In this document: positions 22,360-35,447 of the stretch, piece after piece
How positions within the stretch are numbered: position 1 is the stretch's first letter
Layout: every line of letters begins with the position of its first letter
From: Actinidia chinensis
Lineage: Eukaryota > Streptophyta > Magnoliopsida > Ericales > Actinidiaceae
DNA length: 40,000 nt
NCBI GenBank assembly: GCA_009663005.1
Contig: CM018913.1
Coordinates: forward strand, 20,109,128-20,149,127
Direction: 5' to 3'
The notes under the pieces: model-generated
Databases searched by the model: none
Seen by the model: only the letters and a program-made list of their open reading frames with translations
Told to the model about the DNA's origin: nothing
Position numbers and translations under genes: made by a program

Positions 22360-24491
22360 TAAGGTTTAGGGATTAGGGTTAGGGGTTAAGTTGGTGGTGG
22401 TGGAGGTAGAGGTGGTGGTGGCGGTGGTGGAGGAGGCAGTGGAATTGGAGGTGGTGGTAGAGGAGGTGGCAGTGGGGGAGGAGGCGTTGGAGGTGGAGGT
22501 GGAGGTGGTGGTACAGGTAAAGGAGGCAGAGGTAGTGGTGGGGGGGGAGCAATGGAGAGGAGGCGGAGGTGGGGAGAGCGATGTGTGGACGATGCAGGGT
22601 GATTGGCACTTCCACAAACGTCTTCAACAGTCCTCCGCCTCCTGCCCCACACACCACCTTTACCACCATCGCCTCAACCACCACTACTACCTTTGCCACC
22701 GGCATTTCCGCCACCACCTCCTCCTCCACCATTGCCACCACCTACACCTACACCATCGCCACTACCTACACCTCTACCTCCACACGCACCACCACCGCAT
22801 CCTCCATCATCGCCACCTCCTCCACTACCACCACCACCACCACACCACCATTTAATCCTCCACCATATCGCTTCATCCACCACCACCATCGCTTCATCCA
22901 CCTCTTCCACCACCAACACCTCCTCCACCTCCACCATCGCTACCCTCATCTGCACCACTACCTCTTCCATCGCCGCCGCCACCACCACCGCCTCCTCCAT
23001 CGTCACCTTCACCGCAATCACCGCCGCCACCTTCACTACAACCATCGCCAAAACCACCACCTCCACCTTCAACATTGCCTCCTCCTCCACCACCACTACC
23101 ATCGCCACCACTTCAACCACTGGTGCCACTACCACCTCCTTCGGCACCAGCTTCTCCTCCTCCACTACCACCTCCATCTCCACCACCACCACCACCACCT
23201 CCATTGCAACGACCACCTGCACCATGACCACCACTGCCTCCTCCTCTACCATTACCACCACCTCCACCTCCATCTCCACCTCCACCTCCACCTCCATCTC
23301 CATCTCCATCTCCACCTCCACCACCATCACCACCACCTCTACCTCCACACCCACCACCACCGCATCCTCCATCATCGCCACCTCTTCCACTACCACCACC
23401 AGTACCACCACTGTTTGATCCTCCACCGCCACCACTTCATCCACCAAAACCATCGCTTAATCCACCTCTTCCACCACCAATACCACATCTACCACCATCG
23501 CTTCCTCAACCACCATCACTATCCTTGCCACAAGTATCCCCACCATCGCCTCCTCCTCTACCATTGCCACCACCTCCCACCTCCATCTTCACCTCTACCA
23601 CCATCTCTACCTCCACACCTACCACCACTGCATACTCCATCATCGCCACCTCCTCCACTACCACCACCAGCACCACCACTGTTTAATCCTCCACCGCCAC
23701 CGCTTCATCCACCACAACCATCGCTTCATCTACCTCTTCCACCACCAACACCACCTCTACCACCATCACTACCCTTCCCACCAGTATCTCACCACACCTC
23801 CTCTCTACATCGCCACCTCCTCCACTTACCACCCCAGCACCACCACCATTTAATCCTCCACCGGCCACGCTTCATCCACCAACCACAAGCGATTTTCATC
23901 CACTCTCCAACACACCACCACAACACATACACCATCCAACCACCTCAATGCAACGGACCACGACCATCACCTCCAATGTGCGGCCACCACCACCAACCTC
24001 CTCCCACCATTGCCATTTTCACCTCCATTGCAACGACCACCTCCACCAAGACCATCACCTCTACCGCTGCTGCCGCCACCACTACCACTACCACCACCGC
24101 CTCTGCCACCACCACCACCCCCTCCTCTAGTGCTTCTTCCTTCTCCACCTATAATACCACCACCACCTCCTCCAGCACCGCTGCACCTCCACCACCACAC
24201 CAAGATCACCACCACCACGTCCTCCACCGCAACCACCACTTCTACCACTGCCAACTCAATTACCCCCACCACCTTTGCCACTAACACCCCCGTCCTCTAA
24301 CTCCACCTCCTCCACCACCGCCACCACCACCTCTACTTATAGCATTGCCACCACCATCTTAACCTATACCTCCGCCGCCTCAACAACTACCACCACTACC
24401 ACATCGGCTACCACCACCGCCACCTCCTCCTCCACCACCACCACCACTGCCTCCTCTTCCTTCACCTTCACTGCTGCCACCACCACCACCA

Positions 24492-24652
24492 ACGAAAGGG
24501 GAACAGTATGTGGAGCAAAAGAAACTAATAGAGAAGAACGTAAAAGAAATAGGAACAACACGAGCGAAGAATAATTCAAGAAGAATAAAAAAAAAACAAA
24601 ACAGAAGAGGGCGAAAAAATAAAAATCGTACATAAAGCAGTATAGAGTCGCC
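24492..24652. other. A-rich insertion in unit 6 (first)
   Basis: About 160 bp with no CCA/CCT periodicity (GGAACAGTATGTGGAGCAAA, later AATAAAAAAAAAAC). No terminal repeats or target duplication could be seen. C-rich text resumes with CCCTCCTCTTCCACC. Confidence 0.7.
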
Positions 24653-24836
24653 CTCCTCTTCCACCTATACTACCACCACCACCTCCTCCAGCACTGCTGC
24701 CTCCTCTACCACCACCACCTCCAAGTCCCTCCACCTGCGCAAACCACGCCTCCCTTAATCACACCACATCCTTTGCCATACCACCTCCACCTTCTCCGCC
24801 ACCGATATGACCCTCTTCTAACTCCACCTCCTCCTC

Positions 24837-24955
24837 CGAAAAAGAAAAAAAAAAAAAAAAAAAAGAGAAAGATAAAAAAGGAAAAAAAACCAACAGGGAT
24901 AAGAAAAGGGAGAAAAAGAATAAAACGAAAAACACGAACATACTGATCCACACCA
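24837..24955. other. A-rich insertion in unit 6 (second)
   Basis: About 120 bp of A/AG-rich DNA starting with AAAAAGAAAAAA and ending near CTGATCCACACC, between TCCACCTCCTCC and the continuing C-arm. The minus-strand Phe-rich frames of 65-98 codons over it are its by-product. Confidence 0.7.
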
Positions 24956-25187
24956 CCGCCTCCTCCTTCCACCACCACACTCCACCTCAACTCCACCTCC
25001 AATTTCCTTCACCATTTACCCACCACCCGACCTCCCACCTCATTTCTACCGCCTCCACCACCTCTAGCACCACTGCCTTTACCACCACCGCCTCCAACAC
25101 CTCCTCTACCACCGCCACTACCGCTGCCACCTCTTCCACCATAACCAACACCAACACCACATTTTCCACCACCACACCACCACCATC

Positions 25188-25560
25188 TAAGGTTTAGAGA
25201 TTAAGTTTAGGGGTTAGGGGTTAAGATGGTAGAGGTAGAGGGTGGTGGTCGTGGTGGTGGTGGAGGAGGTGGAGGTAGAGGTAGCGATGGTGGTGGAGGC
25301 AGTAGAGGAGGTGGCGGTGGTGGAGAGCCATGGTGGACGAGGCAGTGGTGATTGGCCACCTCCACATTGTCAACGTCCTCCACCGCTACCACCACCACCA
25401 CCTCTACCACCATCGCCTCCTCAACCACCACCACTACCCTTGCCACCACCTCTTCCTCAACAATTGCCTCCACCTCCACCTCCTCTTCCTCTTCCGCCAC
25501 CTCCACACCCACCTCTACCTCCACACCCACCACCACCGCATCCTCTATCATCGCCACCTC

Positions 25561-25591
<31 letters not shown>

Positions 25592-26544
25592 ACCGTTTAA
25601 TCCTTCACCGCCACTGCTTCATCCACCACCACCATCGCTTCACCCACCTCTTCCACCACCAACACCTTATCCACCACCACAGCCACTGCCATCGCTACCC
25701 TTATCTGCACGACTACCACCACCACCGCCTTCTCCACTGCCACGTTCACCTCTTCTATCGCCGCCGCCACCACCACCTCCTCCTCCATCGTCACCTTCAC
25801 CGTAACCACCGCCAAAACCACGACCTCAACCTTCAACATTGCCTCCATCACCGCCACCACCTCAACCACCGGTGCCTCCTTCACCACCATCGTCTCCGCC
25901 ACCACCTCCACTACCGCCACCACTACCTCCTTAAGCATCGCTGCCTCCTCCACCTCCAATACCACCACCACCTCCTCCAGCACAGACTTCTCCTCCACCA
26001 ACACCTCCTCCACCGCCATTGCTACCTCATCTGCACCACTACCACAACCACCGCCTCCTCCGCTGCCACGTTCACCTCTTCCATCGCCGCCGCTACCACC
26101 ACTTCCTCCTCCTCCATCGTCACCTTCACCGCAACCAACGCCGCCACCTTCACTACAACCACCACCAAAACCACCACCTCTACCTTCAACATCGCCTCCG
26201 CCTCCACCTCCTCCACCACCACCATCACCACCACTTCAACCACCGGTGCCTCCTTCACCACCATCGCCTCCACCACTACCTCTCTTACCACCACCACTAC
26301 CTCATTCAGCATCGCCGCCTCCTCCACCTCCAATATCACCACCACCTCCTCCGGCACCGACTCCTCCTCCACCTCCACCTCCTTCACCATCACCATCACC
26401 AGCACCATCACCACCACTACCACCCCGACTTCCACCTCCATTTCCATCGCCTCTATCACCACTGCCTCTACCACCACCACCACCATCACCTCTTCTACCA
26501 CCGCCGCCAACTTTTCCACCACTGCCACATTTTCCACCACCACC
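25188..26544. repeat. Array unit 7 with 326-bp internal duplication
   Basis: Spacer 25188-25225; switch TTGGCCACC at 25352-25360. CACGTTCACCTCTTC begins at 25741 and again at 26067 (offset 326 bp), and GTCACCTTCACCG(C/T)AACC follows each, so part of the C-arm is tandemly duplicated. Confidence 0.85.
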
Positions 26545-27914
26545 TAGGGTTTAGGGATTAGGTTAGGCGGGAGAGGGGAACGGGGGGGGAGAGGGAGTGG
26601 GCAAGGGACCGGGTCGGGCGAAGTGGGGGGCTGAGAGGAATTTTAGGATGCAACGTGCCCCGGGCCTCCCCCTTCTTTGGGGGGGATACGTGGAGGGCGG
26701 GGAGAAATGTGGGGGAGGGAGAAGGAGAGACCCATGGAGGGGGGAGGGGGGTAAGTGGGGACTTGAGGATTCTGGGGGGGGGAGTGGAAAGTGGTGGAGG
26801 AGGTGTTGGAAGTGGTGGTGGTGGTGGTGGTAGAGGAAGAGGAGGTAGAGGTAGTGGTGGTAGTGGAGGCAGTGGAGGAGGTGGCGGTGGTGGAGAGCGA
26901 TGGTGGACGAGGCAGTGGTGATTGGCCACCTCCACCTCCACGTCATCAACATCCACTACCGCCACCACCTCTACCACCATCGCCGCCTCAACCACCACCA
27001 CTACCTTTGCCACCAGCATCTCCTCCACCACCTCCTCCTCCACCATTCCCACTACCTCCACCTTCTCCTCCGCCACCGCCACCTTTACCTACACTATCGC
27101 CACCACCACATCTACCCCCACATCCACCACCACCGCATCCTCCATCATCGACACCTCCTCCACTACCACCACCAGCACCACCACCGCTTCATCCACCTCT
27201 TCCACCACTAACACCTCCACCACCACCTCCACCACCACCACCTCCACCACCACCACCTCCACTACCACCACCACCTCCTGCAGCGCCTCCTCCTCTTCCA
27301 CCTACAATACCACCACCACCTCCTCTAGACCCGCTGCTCCCTCTACCACGACCACCACGACCACCACCTCCACGTCCTCCATAGCCTCCACTACAACCAC
27401 CACCTCTACCACTGCCTCCTCAATAACCCCCACCACCTTTGCCACTACCACTTTCACCTCCTCTAACTCCACCTCCTTAGCCGCCACCCCCCCTGGGTCC
27501 ACCCCACTCTATCTCTCACCTCATGCCACACAGGAAAAAAAAAAAAAAAAAAAACACACCACCTCTACCTCTACCACTGCCACCCCCACCTTTACCATCA
27601 CCTCGCTCACCAAATCACCAACTCCCACCCCCGCCCCATCTGCTACGCCCCCCACCATCGCCACCCTCCCACCCTTAATAACTCCACTGGACCCCTTCAA
27701 CCAACACCATCTCCACCTCCACTTCCACCGTCGTCACCTCCAGCTCCACCTCCTTCACCATCACCATCACCACCCTTACCACCCCGACCTCCACCTCTAT
27801 TTCCACCGCCTCCACCACCTCTAGCACCACTGCCTCTACCACTACCACTACCACCACCATCACCTACACCACCTCTCTACCACCGCCGTCAACTCTTCCA
27901 CTACCACCACCACC
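26545..27914. repeat. Array unit 8 with G-rich non-unit insert
   Basis: The spacer 26545-26568 is cut short by a G-rich, non-trinucleotide stretch (about 26566-26778) before the usual G-arm resumes. The switch TTGGCCACC is at 26922-26930. An A run (about 27536-27554) interrupts the C-arm tail. Confidence 0.85.
26566..26778 (+). other. G-rich insert inside unit 8 G-arm
   Basis: About 210 bp of GGGGGA/GGGAGA-type DNA with unique islands (GGACCGGGTCGGGCGAAG, CAACGTGCCCCGGGCC). Its composition matches the G-arm but it lacks the GGT/GGA triplet rhythm. Origin unknown. Confidence 0.65.
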
Positions 27915-30900
27915 TAGGATTTAGGGATTAGGTTTAGGGGTTAAGATGGTGGTGGTGGAGGTAGAGGTGGTCATGGCGGTGGTGGAGGCAGTGGCGGTGG
28001 AGGTGGCAGTGGTGGAGGAGACGTTGGAAGTGGTTGTAGTAGAGGTAGAGGAGGTAGAGTTAGTGGTGGTGGTGGAGGCAGTGGAGGAGGTGGCGGTGGT
28101 GGAAAGCGATGGTGGAAGAGCCAATGGTTGTTGGCCACCTCCACTCACGTGTCCCCGTCATCCACACGCGCCACCAAACCACTACCACCATCCACCTCTT
28201 ACCACCCATCGCCCTCCTCAACCACCAACCACTACCCTGCCACTCAGCAGCGCCACCACCACCTTCTCTTCCACCATTGCCACCACCTCCACCTCCTCCT
28301 TCGCTACTTACACCTCTACCTACACCATCGTCACCACCACCTCTACGTCCACACCCACCACCATCGCATCCTCCATCATCGCCACCTCTTCCACTACCGC
28401 CACCGCTATCGCTACTCTCATCTGCACCACTACCACCACCACCACCATCGCCTCCTCCACCGCCACGTTCACCTCTTCCATCGCCGCCACCACCTCTTCC
28501 TCCATCGTCACCTTCACCGCAACCACTGCCGCCTCTTTCACTACAACCACTGCCAAAACCACCACCTATACCTTCAACATCGCCTCCACCACCACCACCA
28601 CCGCTGCATCTCAACCACCGGTGCCTCTTTCACCACCTCCACTACCACCACCACTACCTCCTTCAGCATCGCCTCCTCCTCCACCTCTAATACCACCACC
28701 ACCTCCTCCTGCACCGACTCCTCCTCTATCACCACCACCACCACCACCACCACCTCTATCTCCACCACCTACTCCACCACATCCACTAGCACTACCACCA
28801 TTGCAACAACCACCTCCACCATGACCATCACCTCTACCACCACCACCTCCATTGCAACGACCACGACCATCACCTCCACTGCTGCCACCACCACCACCTC
28901 CTCCACCATGGCTAACTTCACCACCACCACCTCCATTGCAACGACCACCTTTACTACGACCATCACCTCTACCGCTGTCGCCGCCGCCACCACTACCACC
29001 ACCACCACCGCCTCTGCCACTACCTCCACCACCACCACCACCTCCTCCAGCACCGCTGCCTCCTCCACCACCACGACCACGACCACCACTCCATGTCCGC
29101 TATAAACGCGTCCACCTTCAACAACCCACCCCGCCTTCTCAATTCACCCTACGACCTTTGCCACTAAGTCACCCTCCACCTCCACCTCCTCCTCCACTAT
29201 CGCGCCACCTTTACTATCGCCACCACACGGTCCTCTAACCACCTCCACCACTCCCCTCTAACCTCACCTCCACGCACCGCCACCGCCACCGCCACCTCTA
29301 CCTCTACCCTCCCCCCCACCACTCCCACCCCCCCCCCCTCCCCCTTCTCCCCCCCCTCCTTCTACAAACCCCACAGGAAACACACCCCCCCCCACCGCTC
29401 CTCTTCCTTCTCCTCCATAACCACCACCACCAACTCCTCCGCCAATGTCACCACCATCGCCACTACCTCCTCCACCATAGCCACCTCCTCCATCGCCGCC
29501 ACAACCACCACCACCTCTAGCACCATGGCCTCCTTAACCATCACCACCATCACAACCATTGGAGCCACACCGTCAACCCCTAAAACCCGTCCTCGACCTC
29601 CAGCACTGGCCAACTCGTCACCTATTGCCTCTCCACCACCCGCTAACCCTTTTCCTCCACCACCACCACCACAACAACAACAACATCCCACACTACCATC
29701 GTCACCTCCTTCGCCTCCACCTCCGCCTCCACAACCTCCTCCTCCACCACCACCACCACCACCACCATCGCAACCACCACCTCTACCTACACCACTAACC
29801 ACGCCCACTTACCACAACATGCCACCAACCCAACTCTACCCGGTACCTCACGCCTCTACCACCATCGCCGCCTCAACCAACACCACTACCATTGGCATCA
29901 CCACCTTAACCTATACCTTCTCCACCACCTCCTCCACCTCTTCCTCTAACACTTCCACCTCCACCATCGCCGCCACCACCACCACCACCACCACCACCAC
30001 CGTTTCATCCACCACCGCCACTGCCATCTCCCTCCACCCTCATCTTATCTTCCACACACTAGCCCTCCGCCACCACCCGCTTCCCTCCCTGGTCAAACGT
30101 TCACCTCCAATTTCCCTACCGCCCCGCCCGACCACCCCGCCGCTTCCTCCTCATTCGTCACCTTCACCGCAACCATCGCCGCCACTTTCACTACAACCAC
30201 CTCCACCTCCACCTTTAACATCGCCACCACCTCAACCACTGGTGCCTTCTTCACCACCACCACCACCATCACCACCACCGCCTCCGCCACCACCTCCACC
30301 ATAATTACCACTACCTTCACCAACATCGCCTCCTCCTCCACCTCCACCTCCACCTCCACCTCCAATACCACTACCACTTCCTCTAGCACCGCCGCCTCCA
30401 CTACCACCATCACCACTACCACGACCCCCACTTCCATCTCCACCACCTTTACCTCCACCACCACCACCTGCACTGCAACGACACCTTTCACCACTACCAT
30501 CACCTCCACTGCTGCTGCCACCACCACCACCTCAACCACCAGTGCCTCAATCACCACCACTACCAGCATCGCTACCTCTTCCACCTCTAATAACATCACC
30601 ACCTCCTCCAGCACCGCCTCCTCCTCCACCACCACCATCACCACCATGACCACCACCTCCTCCGCCACCATCGCCACCTTTACCACTACCGGGGAAGCAC
30701 CTTTACCTCTACCAAACCACCCACTACCCCTCCTGCAATGACACTTCCATCTTTACCACCACATCCTCCTCCTCCACCAGCCTCACCCTCACCTCCACCA
30801 CCACCTTCACCACTACTACCAACACCACCACTGCCGCCTCCACCGCCTCCACCTTTTCCTCCACCACCACCACTACCTCCACCTCCACCACCTCCACGTC

Positions 30901-31555
30901 TACCTCCACCACCTCCACCTTTTCCTCCACCACCACCACTACCTCCACCTCCACGTCTACCTCCACCACCTCTATGTTTACCACCTCCACCTCCACCTTT
31001 ACCACCATCTCCACCCCATCTTCCTCCTCCTCCACCACCACCACCACCTCCTCTTCCACCATCGCCACCTTTACCACCACCACATTTACCTCTACCACCA
31101 CCACTTCCACTGCAATGACCACCTCCATCTGTACCACTATCTCCACCACATCCTCCTCCTCCACCCCCCCCCCACCACCAACCATTGCCGCCTCCACCAC
31201 CTCCACATTTCCCACAACCACCTCCACCTCCACCTTTACCACCATCTCCACCACCTCTTTCTCCTACACCACCACCACTACTACCACTACCACTGCTGCC
31301 TCCTCTACCACCTCCACCTCCACCTTTACCACATCCTTCTCTACCACCTCCACCTCTTCCACCACCACCATTACTACCTCCACCGCCACCACAATCACAA
31401 CCTCCTCCAGCACCACCACTACCATCACCTCCTCCTCTTCCAGCACTACTTTCACGTCCACCACTACCACTGCCTTTTTCTTCACCACCGCCATCTCTTA
31501 CTCCTCTACCACTACCTTCATTTCCACCACCACCACCTCTACATCCTCCACCACC
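27915..31555. repeat. Array unit 9, probably two fused units
   Basis: Spacer 27915-27944; switch TTGGCCACC at 28131-28139. At 3.64 kb it is about twice the usual length. The mid-arm anchor TCACCTTCACCGCAACC occurs at about 28507 and again at about 30159, with tail-type words (CCTTAACCTATACC, about 29903) between them, yet no spacer or switch separates the two. Less repetitive patches lie at about 29090-29410 and 30040-30150. Confidence 0.8.
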
Positions 31556-34003
31556 TAGGCTTTAGGGTTTAGGTTTAGGGGTTAGACTGGCGGTGGTAAA
31601 GGTAGAGGTGGTGGTGGCGGCAGAGGTAGTGGTGGAGGTAGAGAGGTAGCGGTGGTGGCAGTAGTGGTGGTGGTGGTAGAGGAAGAGGTGACGGTGGTGG
31701 AGGCGGCGATGGTGGTGGAGGTAGTGGATGAGGTGGCGATGGTGGAGGAGGCGGTGGTGGTTGGCCACCTACACTTCCACCTTCACGTGGCGGTGGCGGT
31801 GGTGGTGGAGGAGGCTGTGGAAGTGGTTGTGGTGGTGGAGGAGGTGGAGCAGGCGGTTGTGGCAGTGGTGGTGGTGGGGGAGGCGATAGTGAAAGGCCAA
31901 CTCGACCGTCACCTCCTCCACCACCACCTCCTTCACCACCACCACCACCTCTACCACCGTCGCCTCCTCCTCCACCAGTGCGACCCTTGCCGCCACCACC
32001 ACCACCACTACCACCGCCTCCACCACCACCACCTCTACCTCCACCACCACCACCATCGCCTCCTACAATAATTACCTTCCTACTCCGAATTACCACTATT
32101 AGACGCTCCGCATCTTCTTTACACAAAGCAATATATTCCAACTACCTACCCATACACTACTACCATACAATGACTCCTCCAACGGCATCTTGCTTTTCAT
32201 CCTCCTCCACCGCGACCACCACCTCCACCACACCACCACCACTCTAGCACCATTGCCACCTCCCACCGCCACCACCCCACCACCCTAGCCAATCGGACCT
32301 CCTCAACCAAAACCAAAAAACCACCACAACCTCGATCATACCTCTTTTCTGCTTTCTACAACTCATCCTCCTCTTCCCCACCACCACCCACCACTCAGCC
32401 TAATCTAACCATTTCCACCATTCTCACATCCAACCACTCCTCTTCCCCACCACGAACCACAACCAATGCCACTACCTCCACCTCCACCGTCAGCACCACC
32501 ACCGCCATTTCCGCCATCACCACCACCTCAAATGCCTCCTCCACCATCGCCACCTCAACCACTACCACCTTTACCACCATGGCCTCCTCAACCACCATTG
32601 GCACCATCACATTAACATATACCTCCTCTCCACCTCCACGGCTTCCACCTTCTACCACCACCGCCAACGCCTCCTCCACCACCACCGCCTCATCCTATAC
32701 CACCTCCACCGCCATCGCTACCTCCTCCACCTCCATCACCACTGCCACTTACGCTACCTCCTCCTTTAGAACCACCTCTACAACTTTCACCTCCACCACC
32801 ACCATCGCTGCCTCTTCCACCACTAACGCCACCGCCACCGCCACCTCTTCCACCAGTGCCACTACCTCCACCCCCCAAACAGCCAAAAAAAAACCATCTT
32901 CGCCGTAACCACTAAAAAAAAAATCCACAACACCACAACTACAACCACCATCGCCTCCTCCACCCCCTCCACCCCCACCCCTCCACCTCCTTCTCTACCT
33001 CTACCTGCACCTTCACCACATCAATCTCCTACACCACCACCACCGCCACCTCATCCATTTTCGCAACTGCCATCACCACCATTGCCACCGCCATCACTAC
33101 CTCTGCCACCTTTTCCACCACCAAAACCGCCACCTCAACCTCCACACCCACCACCTCTGCCATATCCTCCACCACTACCACCGTCACCTCTTCGACCACC
33201 ACCTACAACTCCAACTCCACAACCGCCGCCGCCGCCACCACCACCTCCACGTCTACCAGCCCCACCACCTCCACCACCAGCCCCACCTAACCTTTAACTC
33301 CACCTCCTCCTCCACCTCCACCTCGACCTCCACCTCCACCTTCAACTTCACAACCACCATCTCCCCCTCCACCTCCACCGTCGTCACCTCCACCTCGACC
33401 TCCTCTACTATCACCACCTGCCCTACAACCATGACCTCCAATTCCACCTCCTCCTCTACCTTCACCACCACCACGGCCACCTCCATCTTGACCACCACCA
33501 TCTCCACCTCCACCTCCACCACAATGTTTGCCACCTCCTCCACCTTGACCACCACCACTACCGCCATCTTCACCACCATCAACGCCTACTCCAACACTAC
33601 TATCTCCTCCACAACCTCTACCACCTACACAACCTCCTATTCCACGACCTCCACATCCTCTACCACCACATCTACCACCACTACAGCTTCTTCACCTCCA
33701 CCACCACCACCTCCTCCACCACTACCACGACCACCTCCATCAGCACCACCGCACCTCCATTTCTACTACCTCCACTGCCTCTAGCATCACTCACTCTACC
33801 TCCACTACCACCTCTTCTCCCACCGCACCACTGCCACCTACTACACCACCACCACCACAACCTCCTCCTCCATTTCCACTGCCTCCACCACTTCTAGCAC
33901 CATTGCTACCACCACCACCACCTCCTCTACCACCGTTGCCACCTCTTTTGCCACTACCACCACCATCAATACTGCCACCTTTTCCATCACCACCACCACC
34001 ACC
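31556..34003. repeat. Array unit 10 with an extra strand flip
   Basis: Spacer 31556-31585; switch TTGGCCACC at 31761-31769. After about 20 nt of C-arm the strand flips back at CACGTG (31784-31789) into about 105 nt of G-rich DNA, then returns to C-rich near 31895 (AAAGGCCAACTCGACC). Unique patches lie at about 32085-32200 and 32300-32460. Confidence 0.83.
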
Positions 34004-35447
34004 TAGGGTTTAGGGTTTAGGTTTAGGGGTTTAGGATTTAGGGGTTAGGGTGATGGTGGTAGAGGTTGAGGTGGTGGTGGCGATGAAGTAGGTGGCAGTA
34101 GTCAAGGAGGCAGTAGAGGTGGTGTTGGTGGTGGTAGAGGAGGCGACGGTGGAGGAAGAGGTGGTCGTGGTGGTGGAGGAAGAGGACTGATGGTGGTAGA
34201 GGTGATGGTGGTGGTTGAGGCATTGGATGAGGTGGCGATGGTAGAGGGTGATGGTGGAGGAGGCGTTGGTGGGTTGCCACCTCCACCTCTACTAGCACCG
34301 CCTCCACCAACACCACCAACACCATCGTTGCCTCTTCCTCTACCGCTACCTCCACCACCACCACTACCACTACCATTCACCATCGCCTCCTTCACCACCT
34401 CCACCACCAGCACCAGCACCACAACCTCCTCCTCCATCTTTAACTCCACATCCTCCTCCCCCTCCCCTTGCACCTTCACCGCCACCATCTCCTTCACCAC
34501 CACCACGACTTCCTCCATTTCCACAACCGCCATCACCACCGCCACCGCTACCTCATCCACCTCCTCCTTCACCCCCCAACCACCGCCACCTCTTCCACCA
34601 CCAAAACTGCCACCTCAACCTCCACACCCACCACCACCTTCACCTCTACCACCTCTTCAACCACTACCACAACCACAACCATCAACACCACCTCCACCAC
34701 CACCACTACCACCTCTTCGACCACTACCACAACCACAACCATCAACACCACCTCCACCACCACCACCACCACCACCACCACCACCTCTACCTTCACCTTC
34801 ACCTTCACCACCACCACCACCACCACAACTTTCACCCCCTGCATTGCCACCACCACCTCCACCTCTTCCACCACCAAAACCGCCGCCACCACCTCCTCTA
34901 ACTCCACCACCGCCACCACCAGCACCTCCACTTCCACATCCACCACCGCTGCCGCCACCACCTCCTTTACCACCGCCACGTCTACCATCCCCTCCATCTC
35001 CACCACCACCACCACCACCTCTACCTCCACCCCAACCTTTAACTCCACCTTTATCCAACTACAAACTGCAACCGTTAACCACCACCTCTACCATCACCAC
35101 CGCCACCTCCTCCACCTCCACCACTACCACCACCACCACCATTTCCACCTCCACCACCACCACTACCACCTCTTCGACCACTACCACAACCACAACCATC
35201 AACACCACCTCCACCACCATTTTCACCGGCTCCACCACCTCTAGCAACACTCACTCTACCACCACCACCATCACCTCCTCCACCACCGCCACCTCCTCTA
35301 CCACCACCACCACTGCCACCTTCTCCACAACCACCACCATAACGTTCACCTCCATTTCCACTACCTCCACCACCTGTAGCACACTGCCCTTGTTTTTTTT
35401 TTTTTACCACCACCACCACCACCACCACCACCACCACCACCACCACC
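34004..35447. repeat. Array unit 11 (second junction subfamily)
   Basis: Spacer 34004-34050 of TTTAGGGTTTAGGTTTAGGGG type; switch GGGTTGCCACC at 34271-34281. The unit ends with a T run (about 35392-35405) followed by ACC repeated 14 times (about 35406-35447). Confidence 0.85.

Larger units (their letters stand above)
22360..25187. repeat. Array unit 6, long, with A-rich inserts and a 268-bp duplication
   Basis: Spacer 22360-22390; diverged switch TTGGCACTTCC at 22603. At 2.83 kb it is much longer than most units. CCACTGTTT(G/A)ATCCTCC recurs at about 23409 and 23677, a 268-bp tandem duplication. Two A-rich non-unit segments interrupt the C-arm (24492-24652 and 24837-24955), the second including an A run of about 20. 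Confidence 0.82.
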
